From Veillonella sp. (lineage in GTDB: Bacteria > Bacillota > Negativicutes > Veillonellales > Veillonellaceae): a stretch of DNA of 64,000 nt. The notes under the pieces were generated by a model. It was not told where the DNA came from, searched no databases, and saw only the letters and a program-made list of their open reading frames with translations. The stretch covers positions 123,921-187,920 of the forward strand of contig NZ_JAGZMO010000005.1 in NCBI RefSeq assembly GCF_018364065.1. The letters are read 5' to 3'. Of the stretch, positions 26,180 through 35,631 are shown piece by piece (position 1 is the stretch's first letter; each line of letters starts with the position of its first letter). A program made the position numbers and the translations under genes.

Positions 26180-29100
26180 TTACTTAGATACCGCTTCGTT
26201 CTGCTTACTCAGCTCATTCAACAAAGTATCGCAAATCACTGAAATCGGCATAGTAAGCCCTTCTAAGCGATACGTAAGACTGGTCGGCTTCGTATTTAAC
26301 ACTTTCATACGATCCCACTCTTTGGCCGGCACGGATGCCATATCCCAGTTGGCCATTTTACTGTCATCGGCCCAGACAACGGACAACACATCATTGCGTC
26401 TAACGATGCTCTTAATGCCGATAGCACGGGCTTTTTCCTTCAACATGGCCATTTGCAGCAAACGATTCACCGGCTCCGTAGGTGTACCGAATCGGTCAAT
26501 CAATTCATCTGTAAAATCACGTAATTCTGTAAGATTGTGAATCTGTAACAAGCGCTGGTAAATCTGAATTTTACGAGCGCTGTCTTTAATATAAGCATCG
26601 TCAATGAACGCATCCACACCCAAGTCGAGGGTCGGCGCGGCCAATTCTTTCGGACGCACCGTGCGATGCTGCGCTTTGGCGATGGCTTCTTCCAGCATGG
26701 AACAGTACAGGGCAAAACCGACTGATGCAATGTTGCCGTGTTGCTGAGAACCCAGCAAGTTGCCGGCACCGCGAATTTCCAAGTCGCGCATAGCCAGTTT
26801 AAAACCGGCCCCCAGTTCAGTAAACTCTTCAATCGCTTTCAAGCGTTTTTCCGCCGTTTCACTGAGCATTTTATCAGGACGGTACATGAAATACGCATAA
26901 GCACGACGACGGGAACGACCTACGCGGCCGCGCATCTGATAGAGCTGGGACAAGCCCAAATGATCCGCATCATAAATGATGATGGTGTTTGCATTCGGAA
27001 TATCCAGCCCCGTTTCAATAATGCTGGTACAAAGGAGCAAGTCGTACTGTCCTTCATAGAAGTCCACCATGATGGATTCCATCTGCGTGCCCGTCATTTG
27101 ACCATGTGCGATGGCGAAGCGCAAGTCAGGCATAGCCTGTTCCAACAATTCGCCCATATGCTCGATAGAGGCTACGCGGTTATACACGAAGTATACCTGG
27201 CCGCCGCGCTGAATTTCACGGCGTATAGCGTCCACAATGAGCTTCATATCGTATTCCACCACATAGGTCTGTACCGGTAAACGATCTTCCGGCGGCGTGT
27301 TGATTACACTCATTTCACGAACCCCTACCAAGGACATGTGCAAGGTTCGCGGAATCGGAGTGGCACTCAATGTAAGTACGTCAATGTTATTGGCCCAGCT
27401 CTTCCATTTTTCCTTCTGCGCCACGCCGAAACGCTGCTCTTCATCCACAACCAGAAGGCCTAAATCTCTAAACTTAACCTTCTTGTTAAGCAAAGCATGC
27501 GTACCGATGAGTACATCCAATTCACCATTGGACGCACGCTGAATAATATCTTTTTTCTCCTTCACACTGCGGAAACGATTTAACACGTCTACGCGCACGC
27601 CGAAGGAGCCAATACGGTCTAAGAAAGTCTGGTAATGCTGCTGCGCCAACACAGTCGTAGGCACCAGCACCGCTACCTGCTTGCCGCTCATTACGGCCTT
27701 GAAAATAGCGCGCATGGCCACTTCCGTCTTGCCGAAACCTACGTCGCCGCAAAGGAGGCGATCCATAGGAACAGGCTTTTCCATGGACTCCTTAATCTCT
27801 TTCGTCGCCTGAATCTGATCTTCCGTTTCTTCATACGGGAAGGCTTCTTCAAACTCCTGCTGCCATGGTTGATCCGGTAAGAAGGCGTACCCTTCCACCA
27901 CTTCTCGTTCCGCGTAGAGCTGAACCAGCTTTTCCGCTAAGTCATCAATGGACTTCTGCGCCTTTTCACGCACCTTGCCCCATTCACGACCGCCCATTTT
28001 ATGAATTTTCGGCACATCGCCTTCATTGCCGATATACTTCTGCAATTGATCCAGATTATCAGCCGGCAAATAAAGGCGGTCCGTACCGGCATAGGCGATT
28101 TCAATGTAGTCCTTGTGAACCCCTTCCGTTTCAATGGTTTTCAGGCCCACATACTTACCGATACCGTGAACGGAGTGAACTACATAGTCCCCGATAGTCA
28201 AATCGGAGAAATACGTAATTTCCTGCCCTTTGGCCGCTTTTTTACGGAGTCGTTTCTTTTGCTGCCCGTAAATATTACCTTCCGTAACTACAACAAGGTT
28301 ACAGTGTGGTAATTCAAAACCATCCGTGAGTAGCCCTTCAACAATAAGCACCTTCCCCGGAGTGGCCATGAATTCATCCGCCTTGGTATAAGCCAAATTA
28401 GCTTCTGCTAAAGCCCGTTCAATCCCTTCCGAGCGTTGTCGGTTGTTCATAACCAAAATAACCTGACGACCTCGCTCCTGCCAAGCCTTGATTTCATCCG
28501 TCAAAAGCGGAATCTGACGCTCGAAGGACACCATGGACTTCCCTTGCAGGCCCACTGTATGGCTCGTGCCGAAGGAAGCGATGCGCTGCTGCATGAAGTT
28601 AAATCCGATTTCCACCTTGGCCTTCGATGTATTAAGAAGTTCCGACCAGGTCATGTGCTGTGACCGGTGCGTGGCGTCTTCTTTTAAGAACCCTCGTAAC
28701 GTTTCCTGTAAGCGGTTCGGCTCATCGTAAATAATAATACCGTTCCCACCATAGGAAAGGAGGGAATCATTTTCGTCCGGCACTTCGCCCCCATGCAGCT
28801 GATTGTCGCCATGCAAATTAAACGGCATAATCGTACAGTCGTCCACCGTTTCAATGGAGCGCTGCGTATCGCGTGAGAACAGGCGAATCGTATCAATTTC
28901 ATCATCGAAAAACTCGATGCGGTACGGATTGTCACTGTTCACCGGGAATATATCTAAAATATCGCCGCGCACACTAAAATGACCACGTTGTTCCACCTGG
29001 TCTGTTCGTTCATAGCCGATAGCTACTAAATTTTCCAATAATTGATCCCGCGCCACTTCTTCATGCACGTTCAATGAGATGATACGCTCTTTCAAGTCGG

Positions 29101-29497
29101 CCGGTGACAGGATATACTGCGTCGCCTCTTCAATGGTGGCCACCACGATGACAGGCTTGCCGGTCAACAACTTGCCCAACGCACCCATCTGCAGGGCCTG
29201 ATTTTCCAAACTGCGGGCCGCCGTGATGAAGGCTACCTTTTCAGTAATTGGAAAAGGTATGACATCCATTTCGGGCAGGAAAAACGTTAAATCCCGTTCC
29301 CATCGATCCTTGTGCTCACGGTCGTGCACGAGCACAATCGTCGCCTTCGGACCGTTCCGCTTTATGGCCTGACTATAAACAAACGCCTTCTGCGAACTCC
29401 CCAGGCCGTACAAAATGTGCTTGCCCTTCGTACTGAACGCATCCTCCGCTTCCTTATAGGCAGGATAGTTATATAGTAAATCTTCCAATGTTTCCAT
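26180..29497 (-). CDS. mfd: Transcription-repair coupling factor Mfd
   Basis: A 1105-residue DNA translocase that removes stalled RNA polymerase and recruits UvrA. Domains in order: a UvrB-homology region (about 1-390), the RNA-polymerase-interacting CarD-like domain (DLTIGDYVVHSVHGIGKYVG, about 440-510), the RecG-like helicase core with Walker A LLCGDVGFGKTEVA (about residue 580) and DEEQ box VVDEEQRFG, RGRVGRSRRRAYAY in motif VI, and the C-terminal TRCF domain. Slightly shorter than E. coli Mfd (1148). It heads the mfd-flippase-mazG-hup block. Confidence 0.97.
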   Translation of the reverse strand: METLEDLLYNYPAYKEAEDAFSTKGKHILYGLGSSQKAFVYSQAIKRNGPKATIVLVHDREHKDRWERDLTFFLPEMDVIPFPITEKVAFITAARSLENQALQMGALGKLLTGKPVIVVATIEEATQYILSPADLKERIISLNVHEEVARDQLLENLVAIGYERTDQVEQRGHFSVRGDILDIFPVNSDNPYRIEFFDDEIDTIRLFSRDTQRSIETVDDCTIMPFNLHGDNQLHGGEVPDENDSLLSYGGNGIIIYDEPNRLQETLRGFLKEDATHRSQHMTWSELLNTSKAKVEIGFNFMQQRIASFGTSHTVGLQGKSMVSFERQIPLLTDEIKAWQERGRQVILVMNNRQRSEGIERALAEANLAYTKADEFMATPGKVLIVEGLLTDGFELPHCNLVVVTEGNIYGQQKKRLRKKAAKGQEITYFSDLTIGDYVVHSVHGIGKYVGLKTIETEGVHKDYIEIAYAGTDRLYLPADNLDQLQKYIGNEGDVPKIHKMGGREWGKVREKAQKSIDDLAEKLVQLYAEREVVEGYAFLPDQPWQQEFEEAFPYEETEDQIQATKEIKESMEKPVPMDRLLCGDVGFGKTEVAMRAIFKAVMSGKQVAVLVPTTVLAQQHYQTFLDRIGSFGVRVDVLNRFRSVKEKKDIIQRASNGELDVLIGTHALLNKKVKFRDLGLLVVDEEQRFGVAQKEKWKSWANNIDVLTLSATPIPRTLHMSLVGVREMSVINTPPEDRLPVQTYVVEYDMKLIVDAIRREIQRGGQVYFVYNRVASIEHMGELLEQAMPDLRFAIAHGQMTGTQMESIMVDFYEGQYDLLLCTSIIETGLDIPNANTIIIYDADHLGLSQLYQMRGRVGRSRRRAYAYFMYRPDKMLSETAEKRLKAIEEFTELGAGFKLAMRDLEIRGAGNLLGSQQHGNIASVGFALYCSMLEEAIAKAQHRTVRPKELAAPTLDLGVDAFIDDAYIKDSARKIQIYQRLLQIHNLTELRDFTDELIDRFGTPTEPVNRLLQMAMLKEKARAIGIKSIVRRNDVLSVVWADDSKMANWDMASVPAKEWDRMKVLNTKPTSLTYRLEGLTMPISVICDTLLNELSKQNEAVSK

Positions 29498-29601
29498 GAT
29501 TCTTCTTACCTTTAAAACATGATTCTTTTTACGTTAAAATCTAAAATTGCCGTTTCCTACTGTTCAGAAAATAAAAATTAAGCATTAAAAATTGCAACGA
29601 C

Positions 29602-29630
29602 AAAACGGGCTTTAGCTATGCCAAAGCCCC
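29602..29630 (-). terminator. Terminator-like hairpin between tRNA-Leu and mfd
   Basis: GGGCTTT and AAAGCCC pair around a short loop, with TTTT after the stem on the minus strand. It is a second stop after the tRNA terminator. Confidence 0.5.
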
Positions 29631-29681
29631 ATATAATACATGTTCTTATTTAGTTTAACACAGTATGAGATGAGGGGCAAT

Positions 29682-29716
29682 AAAAAAAGCACCTTGTGAA
29701 ATCTCACAAGGTGCGT
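29682..29716 (-). terminator. Terminator of tRNA-Leu
   Basis: GCACCTTGTGA and TCACAAGGTGC form a perfect stem, followed by seven Ts on the minus strand, 12 bases beyond the tRNA 3' end. Confidence 0.85.
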
Positions 29717-29727
29717 ATGTACTGTAC

Positions 29728-29812
29728 TGGTGCGGGAGAAGGGACTTGAACCCCCACGCCGTAAGGCGCCAGATCCTAAGTCTGGTGCGTCTGCCAATTC
29801 CGCCACTCCCGC
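29728..29812 (-). tRNA. tRNA-Leu (anticodon UAG)
   Basis: An 85-nt class II tRNA. The acceptor arms GCGGGAG and CTCCCGC pair, CCA is encoded, the anticodon stem CCAGA/TCTGG encloses CTTAGGA (anticodon TAG, reading CUN codons), a long variable arm (CGCCTTACGGCG) follows, and the T loop reads GTTCAAG. It is followed by its own terminator. Confidence 0.95.
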
Positions 29813-29907
29813 AACAAAGATATATTACCACATATCAAATAGGTCGTCAATAGTTTTTACTTAATTATATAACACATTATGTTATACTTCTAAATCTCTA
29901 AAGAGAA

Positions 29908-30612
29908 TTACTCTTTATAAGAATAAGCAAAAATGAGAATTAAATTCTGATAGTCCGGCATATATACGGATGTAAAGTTACCGAAGTCTTTAATCCCGCC
30001 CTGTCTTTGTCGGAACCAAGGTACCGCGATAGTTCCATCGGCAACAGCATATGGCATAGAGTTTATTCTTCCCTTAGACACCAGTCTAGTTGATTGATCC
30101 GAGGACATCAGTTTCATCTGTTGTAGCCGGCCCTCTTTAATCGCAAAATATCTGTAATCAACGAACCCGCCTCCAGTCATCTGCTTTGCTGACACTAAAA
30201 TATCCGGCTGACCGTTTACCCCCTTAATCAAGTAAACTCCACCTGTATATGATGGTCTTATAATATTAATATATTCAGCATGACCTGTCGGATTATCTCC
30301 AAACAACTCAATACCTTGCATCTCTACTATGTCTTCTTTTACTGAAGAAATATATACATAGTAAGCTTTGGCCTTATAAATCATATCATTGGAACTGTAA
30401 CTCCAAGGGGCCGAACGGCCTGCATAAGATTCACCATCCCCGATTATATACACATTATATGCGTTACCATCAGTACTATGCATAAGGAATGACAATCGGC
30501 TTTGTTTTGCCGCATCAATATCGGTCAAACTGTACGCAGCTGCAAATATTTGTGGTATCCCAAAAATCACCAACAGCGTGAAAAACACCATACTTCGAAT
30601 TAGTTGTTTCAT
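29908..30612 (-). CDS. Secreted protein of unknown function
   Basis: A 234-residue protein with a clear signal peptide (MKQLIRSMVFFTLLVIFGIP, cleavage near FAA-A). The mature part is rich in beta strands and Tyr/Gly, and has no Cys pairs or membrane anchor. I do not recognise the family. GGGAGGT precedes the start. It stands alone between the sulfate operon terminator and the tRNA. A periplasmic or outer-membrane-associated role is likely from the signal peptide only. Confidence 0.75.
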   Translation of the reverse strand: MKQLIRSMVFFTLLVIFGIPQIFAAAYSLTDIDAAKQSRLSFLMHSTDGNAYNVYIIGDGESYAGRSAPWSYSSNDMIYKAKAYYVYISSVKEDIVEMQGIELFGDNPTGHAEYINIIRPSYTGGVYLIKGVNGQPDILVSAKQMTGGGFVDYRYFAIKEGRLQQMKLMSSDQSTRLVSKGRINSMPYAVADGTIAVPWFRQRQGGIKDFGNFTSVYMPDYQNLILIFAYSYKE

Positions 30613-30661
30613 AAAGTACCTCCCCTACTTTAGCTATGCCCTATTCTACTTCAAAGCAAAA

Positions 30662-30714
30662 TAAAAAATAGACATTAAATAAGTCACATTAAGCCCTTAT
30701 TTAATGTCTATTAT
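30662..30714 (-). terminator. Terminator of the sulfate operon
   Basis: AATAGACATTAAATAAG and CTTATTTAATGTCTATT form a 17-bp stem, followed by six Ts on the minus strand. It lies about 45 bp after the cysN stop. Confidence 0.85.
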
Positions 30715-30757
30715 AAATCATATTACATGATAAAACTATTACGTAAAATAAAATCTT

Positions 30758-32446
30758 TTAAATCGCCCAAAAAGAGTCGTGGAATATAATCTTACGATAT
30801 GTTTCAAAGCGGAGCCATTTGTCATGCCATGCGCCGTCATGTTGCAAGGTATCGTCAAAGGATTCGGCGATGAATTGTTTTACATCGTCAGCGGATTTTA
30901 CCTGCACAGCGAAACCGCGACCGTTCACCACGGCCACATCGTTGTACACATACTCATCCAATGGCACCATAGCCGCCAATTTACCGCCTCGTACTTCAAT
31001 AGCCACTTTATCGCGAACAACTAAAATGTCGAAGTTGGCCGGATAGTTATAGCTGTCACCGGCAAGCGGCAAGTTATCCCCCACTGTATAGGTTTCACGG
31101 TTAGGACGGATTCTATCTACTTTTAAGCCTTCCACATTGTAGTAGAATTCGTCAAAAACGTCGCCGCGCGCTGTCAGGCCGTTATGTTCAAAGCTGTGCT
31201 GTTCAGCTACGGTACCTACGGCTTCCACAACGCCGCAAGCAGATGTCATGTTGCTTACGCGGTTGATTAAAATAAGCTCGCCCAACGTCTTGTGATGGCG
31301 GAACTCATCCATAACCACCGGCGTTTGGAAATGAAGCGTGCAAAGGGCAATGCTGTTTTTACCAAGCGTTGCAGCCGGTAAATGTTCACCGGAGTTCACG
31401 TCGATCTGGTACTGAATGTCTGTCACCGTAGCAGCCACCTGCTTTGTGCCGAGACTTACCAAATATTCATTACCCACTTCAAGCGGTTCGTCGTCCATCC
31501 AAAGCAGTTTCACGCTGGCAATCTGTGCGATTTCAATGCCCGTCTGTTTTACAAGCACACTGCCGCGGGACACGTCGATTTCGCGGTCCAATTCTACCGT
31601 TAACGGCTGGCCGTTGTGCGCTTCCGTCACTTCGCTGAAACCGACCATTAAGGACTTAACCTTAGCCGATTCGCCACTTGGTAAGACGGTCAATGTATCG
31701 CCCAATGCAACAGAGCCTGCTTCCACCTGGCCTTGGAAACCGCGGAATGTATGATTCGGACGGCAAACGCGTTGTACCGGCATATAGAAGCCGTCTTCCG
31801 GCGCACCGGATGCGTCCACTGTTTCTAAATATGGAAGCAAAGCCGGTCCTTCATACCAAGGCATAGTGGTAGCTTTTACAGTAATATTATCCCCTTCCGT
31901 CGCCGACACAGGAATAACCTGAACCTGTTTAAGGCCCACTTCTTTTGCAAGAGCCGCAATGTCCGCTTCGATGTTCCGGAATACATCTTCCTTATAGCCT
32001 ACAAGGTCCATTTTATTCACGGCAAACACGAACGATTCAATCCCCATCAACGCACAAATGCGGGCGTGACGGCGAGTCTGCACTAAAATGCCCTGAGACG
32101 CGTCCACGAGGATAATCGCCAAATCCGCAAAGGAAGCGCCAACGGCCATGTTACGGGTATATTCTTCATGGCCCGGTGTATCCGCCACAATAAAGCTGCG
32201 GTTATCGGTCGTAAAATAGCGGTACGCCACGTCAATAGTAATCCCCTGTTCCCGTTCCGCCATGAGTCCGTCCAATAATAAGGAGTAGTCGATAGCGCCG
32301 CCGCGGCTGCCCACCTTACTTTCCAATTCCAGCGCTTTCGCCTGGTCTGCATATAATAATTTTGCGTCATATAAAATGTGGCCAATCAAGGTGGATTTAC
32401 CGTCATCCACACTGCCACAAGTAATAAATTTCAAAAGTCCCTTCAT
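30758..32446 (-). CDS. cysN: Sulfate adenylyltransferase subunit 1 (GTPase) with extra C-terminal domain
   Basis: A 562-residue elongation-factor-like GTPase that, with CysD, makes APS from sulfate and ATP. G1 GSVDDGKSTL is at about residues 11-20, G3 DTPGHEEYT near 92 and G4 NKMD near 150, followed by two beta-barrel domains to about residue 415. Standard CysN ends near 470. Here a further 140 residues follow (from about GLTARGDVFDEF). They have no P-loop, so this is not the APS-kinase domain of CysNC. It is the last gene of the operon, 29 bp after cysD. Confidence 0.93.
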   Translation of the reverse strand: MKGLLKFITCGSVDDGKSTLIGHILYDAKLLYADQAKALELESKVGSRGGAIDYSLLLDGLMAEREQGITIDVAYRYFTTDNRSFIVADTPGHEEYTRNMAVGASFADLAIILVDASQGILVQTRRHARICALMGIESFVFAVNKMDLVGYKEDVFRNIEADIAALAKEVGLKQVQVIPVSATEGDNITVKATTMPWYEGPALLPYLETVDASGAPEDGFYMPVQRVCRPNHTFRGFQGQVEAGSVALGDTLTVLPSGESAKVKSLMVGFSEVTEAHNGQPLTVELDREIDVSRGSVLVKQTGIEIAQIASVKLLWMDDEPLEVGNEYLVSLGTKQVAATVTDIQYQIDVNSGEHLPAATLGKNSIALCTLHFQTPVVMDEFRHHKTLGELILINRVSNMTSACGVVEAVGTVAEQHSFEHNGLTARGDVFDEFYYNVEGLKVDRIRPNRETYTVGDNLPLAGDSYNYPANFDILVVRDKVAIEVRGGKLAAMVPLDEYVYNDVAVVNGRGFAVQVKSADDVKQFIAESFDDTLQHDGAWHDKWLRFETYRKIIFHDSFWAI

Positions 32447-32475
32447 CGTTGTATCCTCTCTGTTCTCTAATCTCT

Positions 32476-33375
32476 TTAGAAATAACCTTCCCGTTTGCGG
32501 CGTTCCATACTGCCTGCCGCTTCACTGTCAATCACGCGGGTCGTACGTTCGGACGATACAGCCGATAAGGTTTCTTCAATGATTTCATCAAGCGTAGTCG
32601 CATCAGATTCGTTGCCGCCGGTGAGCGGATAGCAACCTAATGTACGGAAACGAACTTTTTTCTGTTCGATTTTTTCGCCGGGACGCAATTTAAAGCGTTC
32701 ATCATCTACCATGATAATGTTGCCGTCGCGGTACACAACCGGACGTTCCGCCGCAAAGTACAAGGACACAATGTCGATATTTTCACGTTTAATATATTGC
32801 CAAATATCTTTTTCAGTCCAGTTCGATAAAGGGAACACGCGGATGCTTTCGCCCTTATTGATTTTGGCGTTATACAATTTCCACATTTCCGGACGCTGAT
32901 TCTTAGGATCCCAGCCGTGGGATGCGTTACGGAAGGAGAAAATACGTTCCTTCGCACGAGATTTTTCTTCGTCACGGCGACCGCCCCCAAACGCTGCCGT
33001 GAAACCGTATTTGTTAAGCGCCTGCTTTAAGGCCTGTGTTTTCATAATATCCGTGTACGCCGAACCGTGGTCAAATGGATTAATCCCCTGATCCACGCCG
33101 TCCTGATTGATGTACTCAATCATGTCTAGACCGAATTTCTTCGCTGTTTCGTCACGGAACTTGATCATTTCCTTAAATTTCCACGTCGTATTTACATGTA
33201 AAAATGGAAATGGCGGTTTTTCAGGATAAAACGCCTTGCGCGCCAAGTGAAGCATAACCGAGCTGTCCTTCCCGATGGAGTACAACATAACCGGCTTTTC
33301 ACACTGCGCCGCAACCTCGCGGATAATATATATGGCCTCCGCTTCCAATTCGTCTAAATGGCTGTATTCACTCAT
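32476..33375 (-). CDS. cysD: Sulfate adenylyltransferase subunit 2
   Basis: A 299-residue PP-loop ATPase subunit of ATP sulfurylase. The pyrophosphate-binding motif [14 protein letters not shown] is near residues 32-45, and the family segments [20 protein letters not shown] and [15 protein letters not shown] follow. Length is typical (about 300). GAGGG precedes the ATG. It lies in the sulfate operon between aprB and cysN; the 153 bp before it contain CTTAG-type short repeats and no gene. Confidence 0.95.
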   Translation of the reverse strand: MSEYSHLDELEAEAIYIIREVAAQCEKPVMLYSIGKDSSVMLHLARKAFYPEKPPFPFLHVNTTWKFKEMIKFRDETAKKFGLDMIEYINQDGVDQGINPFDHGSAYTDIMKTQALKQALNKYGFTAAFGGGRRDEEKSRAKERIFSFRNASHGWDPKNQRPEMWKLYNAKINKGESIRVFPLSNWTEKDIWQYIKRENIDIVSLYFAAERPVVYRDGNIIMVDDERFKLRPGEKIEQKKVRFRTLGCYPLTGGNESDATTLDEIIEETLSAVSSERTTRVIDSEAAGSMERRKREGYF

Positions 33376-33528
33376 TCGCTAAACCCTCTCTCTTTATCTA
33401 TTAATTCATTGAAATGCTTTTTGATGTAAAAACATTCTCCAGTTTATTTCTTAGCTTATTACTTAGCTTTTATTGCTTAGTCATATGCTTTCTACTCATT
33501 GCTCTGCATTATGTTTACTATGTATAGC

Positions 33529-33843
33529 TTAGTATTTATTTGACTCCTGGGCATTTACCACAATGGTTTGGCTTTCGCCGGTTGGCGACGTGTATTCCCA
33601 GTTCCAGTATTGTCCGTCGCGGCGGGCTTTCATAGTGCCGCCCAGACCGCCCATATCAGGTCCCAAGAAATAGGCAATGGCTCCTACCGGACATTCTTTA
33701 ATGCAGGCCATACACCCCCAACAATCCTTCGGATAAGCCATGAAGGCTTTTCCCTGTTCACTCATAGCCGGTAAGCTGCCGGGGCAAACATTAACGCACC
33801 GCTGACAACCTACACAAGTCTGCTGATCGATTTTGATGCTCAT
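33529..33843 (-). CDS. aprB: Adenylylsulfate reductase beta subunit (ferredoxin-like)
   Basis: A 104-residue iron-sulfur protein with two 4Fe-4S motifs: CVGCQRCVNVC (about residues 10-20) and CWGCMACIKEC (about 42-52). It passes electrons to the FAD of AprA. It is shorter than AprB of sulfate-respiring bacteria (about 150) and lacks most of their C-terminal tail. Its ATG overlaps the aprA stop by four bases (ATGA), with a GGAGG inside the end of aprA, so the two are translationally coupled. Confidence 0.9.
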   Translation of the reverse strand: MSIKIDQQTCVGCQRCVNVCPGSLPAMSEQGKAFMAYPKDCWGCMACIKECPVGAIAYFLGPDMGGLGGTMKARRDGQYWNWEYTSPTGESQTIVVNAQESNKY

Positions 33844-35585
33844 AATGCGCCTCCTTTGCTGAGAACTGTACCGTCTTGATGCTTATAATGAGTCGTCGTT
33901 ACTAACGGACGCTGACGAATCTCAATACCCTTCTCCGTAGCCACGGAATTTACATAGCAGAGCCATTCATCACTCGTTTCCGGATAATCCAAATTTTCCG
34001 CAAAACTGTGCCAACGCGTTTCTTTGCGCGCCCCCAAATGAGCGATCAAGGTGAGGCAGACAACCAGTCGTTCCTTCAATTCGAAAATGAACAGTAAGTC
34101 GTGAAGATTGTCCGCTTTTAACTGTTCCGCCATACCGATTAACTCTTCAATGCGCGCTTTCGCCTTCGCCAGCTGCTTGCTGTTAAAACGGTAATACGAG
34201 CCGATACCTCCGGCATAGCTGTCCATGGCACGCTGCATCGCTTCTTCCAGTTGCTCCGTCGTGTAGAGCGGCGCTTCACCTGTAAGGAATGCATCGTAAG
34301 CATCCAGATACGCTTTCGCTTGGGCCGCTACAGTGGAGGAAACAGCATCTGAATTGACTTCATGAGCTCTTTGAGCCGTTTCTTTTTGCCAACGCTCCGC
34401 AATGGCAAGGGCTGCAATTTCACCTTCCGCCAACGCACCGGTTACGTATTTTTGCGGACATCCGCCGGCCACATCGCCTGCTGCAAAGAGATTGCGAATC
34501 GTCGTTTCACGGTTCGTATCCACCCAATAACCGCTGGCTGTATGGCCGCCCACGATATATGGCTCAGTCCCTTCAATTTCCACATTCTGCTGCGCCGGAC
34601 CCACACCGGATTCAAGCCATTTCAATGTCTGACCGGGTGCCATATTAAGATACGCCTTCAACAGATCCATATTCTGCTCGCTCGTAATCCCTTCCGTAGC
34701 CAGGTAACATGGGCCGTGCCCGTCCAACGTTTCCTTCACCGTGCCGTATACGCGTTGCGAAGTAGTAAGACCGTATTTCGTTTCATACACCTCGCCGTCC
34801 GCATTGACCTGCTTAGCGCCCACGCCCTGGGCGATTGTGCCGGTCGGGGCAATCGTATCTTTGCAGCGAAGAGCGATAAAACGCATTTCAAAGGTGGTCA
34901 TTTCAGCGCCCGCTTTAATCCCCATAGCATAGCCGGCGCCCGTGTTAAATGGTGAATACCACATTTTATGACGGGAAAATCCCGGATTGTTCGGGCGATA
35001 AAGGCCCGCTGCGCCACCGGTGGCACAAATCACATAGGGTGCATAGATTTCATAGGCCACATTGTTGCGCAATGAAAAACCTACGGCTCCCTTGATTTCG
35101 CCGTTTTCCACCAAATAGTCGGTCATGATTACATGCTCCAACACCGTCGTGTTCGGCAAAGCTCGCACTGCATCAGCCAAGATAGGCTTAATGTTTTCGC
35201 CGTTAATCTTAATGTTGCGATTACCGCGCGCCATATACTCGCCATATTCGTCTTTTAAAATGACAAGCCCCAAATCTTCCAACACCTTGGTTACGCCGTT
35301 AAGACGCTCACTCATGGTGAGCAGCAAGTCATGACGTACAATGCCGGCCGCGTCCTTCGTAGCATAATCCACATAATCCTGCGGTTTGCGACCTTTTACA
35401 ATATATGCGTTCAACGCATTCACGCCTGCCGCCAAACAGCCGCTGCGCTGAATCGCCGCTTTCTCTACAATAAGAACTTTCGGACTACCCTCTTTTTGCA
35501 AGGTCAGCGCCGCATAACAGCCGGCCGTGCCGCCCCCGATAATGAGAACATCCGTGTCGATTCGCTCTCGTTTCTCAAATTTCAT
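33840..35585 (-). CDS. aprA: Adenylylsulfate reductase alpha subunit (flavoprotein)
   Basis: A 581-residue FAD protein of the fumarate reductase/AprA family that reduces APS to sulfite and AMP. FAD binding is seen in DVLIIGGGTAGCYAAL near the N-terminus, and conserved stretches include GCLAAGVNALNAYI, GGAAGLYRPNNPG and AAGDVAGGCPQKYVTGAL. The ATG at 35585 follows AGGTGG, whereas a longer frame to 35678 would run into the region between cysA and aprA, so the shorter start is taken. It forms the AprBA complex with the next gene. Confidence 0.92.
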   Translation of the reverse strand: MKFEKRERIDTDVLIIGGGTAGCYAALTLQKEGSPKVLIVEKAAIQRSGCLAAGVNALNAYIVKGRKPQDYVDYATKDAAGIVRHDLLLTMSERLNGVTKVLEDLGLVILKDEYGEYMARGNRNIKINGENIKPILADAVRALPNTTVLEHVIMTDYLVENGEIKGAVGFSLRNNVAYEIYAPYVICATGGAAGLYRPNNPGFSRHKMWYSPFNTGAGYAMGIKAGAEMTTFEMRFIALRCKDTIAPTGTIAQGVGAKQVNADGEVYETKYGLTTSQRVYGTVKETLDGHGPCYLATEGITSEQNMDLLKAYLNMAPGQTLKWLESGVGPAQQNVEIEGTEPYIVGGHTASGYWVDTNRETTIRNLFAAGDVAGGCPQKYVTGALAEGEIAALAIAERWQKETAQRAHEVNSDAVSSTVAAQAKAYLDAYDAFLTGEAPLYTTEQLEEAMQRAMDSYAGGIGSYYRFNSKQLAKAKARIEELIGMAEQLKADNLHDLLFIFELKERLVVCLTLIAHLGARKETRWHSFAENLDYPETSDEWLCYVNSVATEKGIEIRQRPLVTTTHYKHQDGTVLSKGGAL

Positions 35586-35631
35586 AAATCTATCCCACCT
35601 AATTCTTAACTGCCGAATGCACAAAATCACT

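Noticed and set aside
29612..29806. A 64-codon open frame beginning MAELADAPDLGSG
   Set aside because: It is a translation of the tRNA-Leu gene. This peptide is a well-known artefact of tRNA-Leu sequences.
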